From NCBI GenBank assembly GCA_019241095.1, contig JAFAXJ010000266.1, forward strand, positions 1-10,415: a stretch of DNA of 10,415 bases, written 5' to 3'. The notes under the pieces were generated by a model that saw only the letters and a list, made by a program, of their open reading frames with translations, made no database searches and had not been told where the DNA came from. A program made the position numbers and the translations under genes. Source of the DNA: Verrucomicrobiota bacterium (GTDB taxonomy: Bacteria; Verrucomicrobiota; Verrucomicrobiia; Chthoniobacterales; JAFAMB01). Position 1 is the first letter of the stretch; each line of letters starts with the position of its first letter. This document shows positions 8,068-10,415 of the stretch, one piece after another.

Positions 8068-8129
8068 TACGCCATATGAGACTGTGCGCGAAAATGGCGT
8101 AGTTAGATGCACTAGATTCAATCTCTAAC
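8068..8129. promoter_or_regulatory. Two abutting inverted repeats upstream of the ferritin-like gene
   Basis: The first repeat has perfect 8-bp arms, TACGCCAT (8068-8075) and ATGGCGTA (8094-8101), with an 18-base spacer. The second starts at the next base, with GTTAGA (8102-8107) and TCTAAC (8124-8129), and contains the 11-bp palindrome AGATTCAATCT (8114-8124). A run of eight T lies just beyond (8132-8139). The pair starts 33 bp upstream of the ferritin-like start. It could be a structured leader or a pair of regulator sites; the sequence alone does not decide. The second repeat plus the T-run also resembles an AT-rich plus-strand terminator, but no plus-strand gene precedes it. Confidence 0.4.
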
Positions 8130-8315
8130 AATTTTTTTTGACTCTCAGCATACGAAGCCGTGAAGTTATGAACTTGTCTATCCGAGCAACGACAACCTGA
8201 GCCGCTGTTAGAAGGGCGCCGAATCAATTAGATCGACAGTTCGGTATGAACCGCATTCTTTCCGAAGGTTCTAAGGAATGTGTATTCCTCTTGTTTCCCC
8301 GAATCCTCCTCCTAC

Positions 8316-8426
8316 TCGTTCTCGTCCTTGTTCACATTAATGTTTAACTCGCGGACAGGTCGCTTGTTCGCGTCAGGGCCCAAACTTGGCACCAACATCA
8401 CTCCGCAAGAACGAGGACGTGAACGA
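8316..8426. repeat. Imperfect long-spaced inverted repeat of the GAACGAGGACG type
   Basis: The 18 bases at 8316-8333, reverse-complemented, match 8409-8426 (GAACGAGGACGTGAACGA) at 16 of 18 positions, with 75 bases between. Each arm is built from short GAACGA/GGACGA-like units. From memory, tandem units of this kind are common in verrucomicrobial genomes, but I could not check that here. It may be a decayed dispersed repeat or a long RNA stem. Confidence 0.5.
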
Positions 8427-8579
8427 AAACGATCGATGAGGGAAAAAGGAGTGAGCCGGTTTGATTAACAGGGTCAGGCTCTAACTGCACATTCTAAGGT
8501 GCTCGATTCTGCTTGCATTTACAGCAATTGGGACGACCCTTGCTCCCTGTTTGTTTAGGTTCGTTGTTCAAAAGATTGT

Positions 8580-8622
8580 CTTCCGGCTTCGCCTGAAGGT
8601 GATCTGAAACCCGGTGATCGGG
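8580..8622 (+). promoter_or_regulatory. Hairpins in the presumed 5' leader of the RRM gene
   Basis: The segment 8580-8598 folds as CTTCCGGC-TTC-GCCTGAAG, an 8-bp stem with one mismatch. A smaller CCCG-GTGAT-CGGG hairpin follows at 8610-8622. They end about 30 bp before the ATG at 8653. Bacterial RRM proteins are often regulated after transcription, so a structured leader is plausible, but neither stem is strong enough to be certain. Confidence 0.3.
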
Positions 8623-8652
8623 AACGGCCCGGCATTCGGATTAAATCATTAT

Positions 8653-8934
8653 ATGAAATTGTTTGTAGGAAACCTGTCGTTCAGCATGACAGAAAATGAG
8701 TTGGAAGACCTCTTCGGCCAATACGGAACTGTGAACGAGGTGGGAGTCGTAACAGACCGCATGTCTGGACAGTCTCGCGGGTTTGCATTCGTTACGATGA
8801 GCAGCAAGAGCGAAGCGGAGGCTGCTATTCAAGCGCTTAATGGTAAACAGATCGAGGGACGTGCTCTGACCGTCAATGAAGCGCGACCTAAAACCGAAAG
8901 GCCAGCACGTTCTTTCGGTCGCGCCTCTCGCTGA
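8653..8934 (+). CDS. Small RNA-binding protein with one RRM domain
   Basis: A 93-residue protein that is almost entirely one RNA recognition motif, like the Rbp proteins of cyanobacteria and other bacteria, which bind single-stranded RNA. Both signature motifs are intact: RNP2 KLFVGNLS (2-9) and RNP1 RGFAFVTM (42-49), supplying the usual aromatic RNA-stacking residues. The fold continues through EAEAAIQALNGKQIEGRALTV (54-74). A basic tail (79-93, ending RSFGRASR) replaces the glycine-rich tail of some relatives. I chose ATG at 8653 because it starts the protein at the conserved MKLFVGNL; an in-frame GTG at 8614 would add 13 residues with no domain match. No good Shine-Dalgarno sequence precedes it. 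It stands alone, with hairpins on both sides. Relatives are often cold- or stress-induced; nothing in this sequence proves that here. Confidence 0.93.
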   Translation: MKLFVGNLSFSMTENELEDLFGQYGTVNEVGVVTDRMSGQSRGFAFVTMSSKSEAEAAIQALNGKQIEGRALTVNEARPKTERPARSFGRASR

Positions 8935-8977
8935 ACGTAGAGATCTAGTCTACTGGCGAGTTAAAGAATGCACTGCC

Positions 8978-8998
8978 AATAGGAGAGCCTTTCCTATT
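8978..8998 (+). terminator. Hairpin downstream of the RRM gene
   Basis: Perfect 7-bp stem, AATAGGA and TCCTATT, with a seven-base loop, beginning 44 bp after the RRM stop. It is AT-rich and has no T-run behind it, so it may be a weak terminator or a 3'-end stabilising stem. Confidence 0.3.
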
Positions 8999-9014
8999 CT
9001 GGACGATTGATCAA

Positions 9015-9051
9015 CCTCAGAGTTGCTGAACGAAAGTATTAAGCTCTGAGG
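9015..9051. terminator. Second hairpin downstream of the RRM gene
   Basis: Perfect 8-bp stem, CCTCAGAG and CTCTGAGG, with a 21-base loop; with a one-base bulge it extends by flanking AA and TT. Middle of three hairpins between the RRM gene and the convergent lipoprotein gene. No T-run follows. Confidence 0.3.
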
Positions 9052-9064
9052 GTTACGGTGGCGG

Positions 9065-9095
9065 GCTGGGGCAAAAGTTTAAGAATTGCCCCAGC
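9065..9095. terminator. Strong hairpin between the convergent RRM and lipoprotein genes
   Basis: Perfect 10-bp stem, GCTGGGGCAA and TTGCCCCAGC, with an 11-base AT-rich loop. It ends six bases before the lipoprotein stop codon. The bases after it on the plus strand (ATGTCTTTATCT) are moderately T-rich, so it best fits a terminator for rightward transcripts, and probably serves the leftward lipoprotein gene too. Confidence 0.6.
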
Positions 9096-9101
9096 ATGTC
9101 T

Positions 9102-9260
9102 TTATCTAAGAGTACTGCCCTCTCGAGAGCTGATAGGCGGGGCAGAAGCCTCAGGCAGAGTAGAGGTCGCGTTATCGGCGCTACCGATTTGATCAGCGCA
9201 AGAAACTAAAAAAGCGGTTACCAAGGCCAGAACCAAGACTGTGAGATGTTTCAGATTCAT
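9102..9260 (-). CDS. Small lipoprotein of unknown function
   Basis: A predicted 52-residue lipoprotein. Starting at ATG 9260 it reads as a classic type II signal peptide: Lys4, a hydrophobic core at about 7-17, and the lipobox LVSC with Cys21 as the lipidation site. The mature part is only 32 residues, rich in Ser, Ala, Thr and Pro and presumably unstructured. Ala follows the cysteine, with no Asp at +2, so outer-membrane sorting would be expected in a proteobacterial-type system. The open frame extends upstream to 9329, but the extra residues would bury the signal peptide, so I reject that start. Size recalls entericidin-like lipoproteins, but I see no matching mature sequence. Convergent with the RRM gene and divergent from the GH172 gene. 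Confidence 0.6.
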   Translation of the reverse strand: MNLKHLTVLVLALVTAFLVSCADQIGSADNATSTLPEASAPPISSREGSTLR

Positions 9261-9291
9261 GTCGTAGGGTCGCGATGCCCATCTTAATCTA

Positions 9292-9305
9292 AACGAAGTT
9301 TCGTT
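9292..9305. promoter_or_regulatory. 14-bp palindrome upstream of the lipoprotein gene
   Basis: AACGAA-GT-TTCGTT has perfect 6-bp arms around a two-base centre, 31 bp before the lipoprotein start. The compact symmetry suits a dimeric regulator site. There is no known consensus I can match it to. Confidence 0.3.
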
Positions 9306-9324
9306 CTGCCAATAGAGGCTCCCT

Positions 9325-9428
9325 GTCAATCAAAAAAATTGACCATCGGGGTCAGGAGACGGCGCTTTCAGCGCAATTGCATTGACTACGTTGTCTTTTC
9401 CCATCGACTTTAACCTTCACAGTCAATG
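9325..9428. promoter_or_regulatory. Four ATTGAC hexamers in alternating orientation before the GH172 gene
   Basis: GTCAAT (9325-9330) and ATTGAC (9338-9343) form an inverted pair around CAAAAAA. ATTGAC (9381-9386) and GTCAAT (9422-9427) form a second, wider pair whose arms extend to 8 bp (CATTGACT and AGTCAATG). The last copy overlaps the outermost ATG of the GH172 gene. Successive starts are 13, 43 and 41 bases apart. This could be a multi-site regulator region or, for the second pair, a hairpin hiding the start codon. Confidence 0.4.
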
Positions 9429-10415
9429 GAAAATAATCCGATGAACAGCTTTTCTGGCCTAGGCATGCACCTGGGCAACTTGTCCCGATTATCGCACGCA
9501 AAAACCCGCTCAATCAGCGCAGAAAATTTTACAGGCGCCAAAGCACAAGGGGGAATGGCGGTTGAAGGTACGGGTGCTATTCACGCCCGTGGACTTGGCA
9601 TCGATGCAAGTGGGCGCGGGTGGAAGGTTTCGCCTTCGATCGAAATCGTTCCGGGCGAGAATCGTCTGCTGTGCGATATAGAAGGGCAAGGTGCGATCCA
9701 ACAGATCTGGTGCGTTGTTTCCAATGTGCGCTGGCGCAACCTGATCCTGCGCGTTTTTTGGGACGATCAGGAGCATCCATCTGTAGAGTCGCCGTTGGGG
9801 GATTTTTTTGCGTGCGGCTGGAACCGCTTTGCACAGGTATCATCCTTATCGGTATGTGTGAATCCCGGCCGAGCTTTTAACTGTTATTGGGAAATGCCAT
9901 TTCGCAGGCGAGCCCGCATCATGTTAGAAAATCGGGATCCCGATGAGCCGGTTATCTTGTATTATCAAATTAACTATACGCTAACAGACGTTCCGGAAGA
10001 TGCTGCCTATTTCCATGCGCAGTTCCACCGGACCAACCCGCTTCCTTTTGGGGAGGATTATGTCATTCTGGATGGTGTTCGAGGCCAAGGCCATTATGTC
10101 GGAACTTATCTTGCATGGGGCGTTAACAATGCGGGCTGGTGGGGGGAGGGGGAAATTAAATTTTTCATGGACGGGGATACAGAGTTTCCGACTATCTGCG
10201 GCACGGGCACGGAGGACTACTTTTGCGGAGCGTACAACTTTGACGGTGGTGTCATTGACCCAAATATGACGAGTGCCTACCGAGAGTTCACAACACCGTA
10301 TTCGGGTCTGCCACAGGTTCTGCGTCCGGACGGGACCTACGAATCGCAGACTCGTTTTGGGATGTATCGCTGGCACATTATGGATCCCATCCGTTTTGAA
10401 ACAGATTTGAAGGTA
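9426..10415 (+). CDS. DUF2961-domain glycoside hydrolase, GH172 family (partial, C-terminus beyond the right edge)
   Basis: The first 330 codons of a DUF2961 protein are visible. The family is GH172, whose characterised members act on fructofuranose or arabinofuranose linkages (difructose dianhydride enzymes, D-arabinanases). Family landmarks: an N-terminal FSGLGMHLGNLSRLSHAKT (9-27), ESPLGDFF (121-128) and GTGTEDYF (259-266), whose Glu263 is a good candidate catalytic residue. No signal peptide is seen, as the N-terminus goes straight into the domain. Two in-frame starts exist: ATG 9426 (used here) and ATG 9441, which has a GGA ten bases upstream and fits the family N-terminus; the difference is five residues. 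Upstream lies the alternating ATTGAC array. It is not in an operon with the mannosidase locus. Substrate cannot be deduced; linkage to mannose catabolism is unproven. Confidence 0.92.
   Translation, partial: MENNPMNSFSGLGMHLGNLSRLSHAKTRSISAENFTGAKAQGGMAVEGTGAIHARGLGIDASGRGWKVSPSIEIVPGENRLLCDIEGQGAIQQIWCVVSNVRWRNLILRVFWDDQEHPSVESPLGDFFACGWNRFAQVSSLSVCVNPGRAFNCYWEMPFRRRARIMLENRDPDEPVILYYQINYTLTDVPEDAAYFHAQFHRTNPLPFGEDYVILDGVRGQGHYVGTYLAWGVNNAGWWGEGEIKFFMDGDTEFPTICGTGTEDYFCGAYNFDGGVIDPNMTSAYREFTTPYSGLPQVLRPDGTYESQTRFGMYRWHIMDPIRFETDLKV

Larger units (their letters stand above)
8130..8652. other. Non-coding region between the ferritin-like unit and the RRM gene
   Basis: About 520 bases with no credible gene. 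Short open frames here are low in complexity and have no recognisable protein features. The region holds the inverted repeat described at 8316-8426, a segment GGGTCAGGCTCTAACTGCAC (8471-8490) that resembles sequence I associate with mobile REP/RAYT-type repeats, and hairpins just before the RRM gene. The patchwork suggests an accumulation of repeat remnants. I could not identify a convincing promoter for either flanking gene. Confidence 0.6.

Noticed and set aside
8102..8139. Plus-strand rho-independent terminator (stem plus eight T)
   Set aside because: The stem is only 6 bp and AT-rich, and no plus-strand gene lies upstream for it to terminate.
8036..8227. N-terminal extension of the ferritin-like gene to an ATG at 8227
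   Set aside because: It would bury the Tat RR motif 76 residues inside the protein. The extra residues have no family character and this stretch holds clear inverted repeats.
8280..8468. Open frame of 62 codons on the plus strand
   Set aside because: Low-complexity Ser/Arg-rich product that arises from the inverted repeat; no initiation signal or protein family features.
8614..8652. GTG start of the RRM gene 13 codons upstream
   Set aside because: The domain begins exactly at the ATG at 8653, and the added residues overlap a leader hairpin.
9261..9329. Longer start for the small lipoprotein
   Set aside because: It would place 23 polar residues before the signal peptide; ATG 9260 gives a normal lipoprotein N-terminus.
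9981..10376. Open frame of 131 codons on the minus strand
   Set aside because: Lies entirely opposite the well-supported GH172 coding sequence and shows no recognisable features.
1..10415. CRISPR array, tRNA, rRNA or intact insertion sequence
   Set aside because: No regularly spaced direct repeats, cloverleaf-like sequence, rRNA signature or transposase reading frame was found.

Overview
The window looks like chromosomal DNA from a free-living Gram-negative bacterium of moderate G+C. A PEP-CTERM protein, a Tat-exported ferritin-like protein, a single-RRM RNA-binding protein, two large glycoside hydrolases and mostly absent Shine-Dalgarno sequences point to the PVC group, most likely Verrucomicrobiota. 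This is inference; there is no rRNA or marker gene in the window.

Left part (1-6060): a carbohydrate-use locus. A leftward operon encodes a secreted sugar-binding protein, a MalF-type permease and a MalG-type permease that runs off the left edge. Divergent from it is a 1075-residue cytosolic GH38 alpha-mannosidase with its zinc and nucleophile residues intact. The 123-bp divergent region holds a leftward promoter candidate (TTGACT-17-TACCTT) with a 17-bp inverted repeat directly downstream of its -10. The simplest reading is that mannose-containing oligosaccharides are imported whole and cleaved in the cytoplasm, possibly under one repressor. No transporter ATPase is present here.

Middle part (6061-8130): a perfect 12-bp hairpin separates the mannosidase from a convergent two-gene unit. 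That unit encodes a Tat-secreted ferritin-like protein with all expected di-iron ligands and, 5 nt later, a beta-propeller-like protein with a C-terminal PEP-CTERM sorting signal. Two abutting inverted repeats lie upstream of the ferritin-like gene.

Right part (8130-10415): a long non-coding stretch with a diverged GAACGAGGACG-type inverted repeat leads to a small RRM RNA-binding protein gene. Three hairpins in about 120 bp follow it, then a convergent 52-residue lipoprotein gene. An intergenic region with four ATTGAC hexamers in alternating orientation precedes the 5' part of a DUF2961/GH172 glycoside hydrolase gene that runs off the right edge. The two glycosidases and the sugar transporter suggest a saprophytic, polysaccharide-using lifestyle. 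No tRNA, rRNA, CRISPR array or intact insertion sequence was seen.
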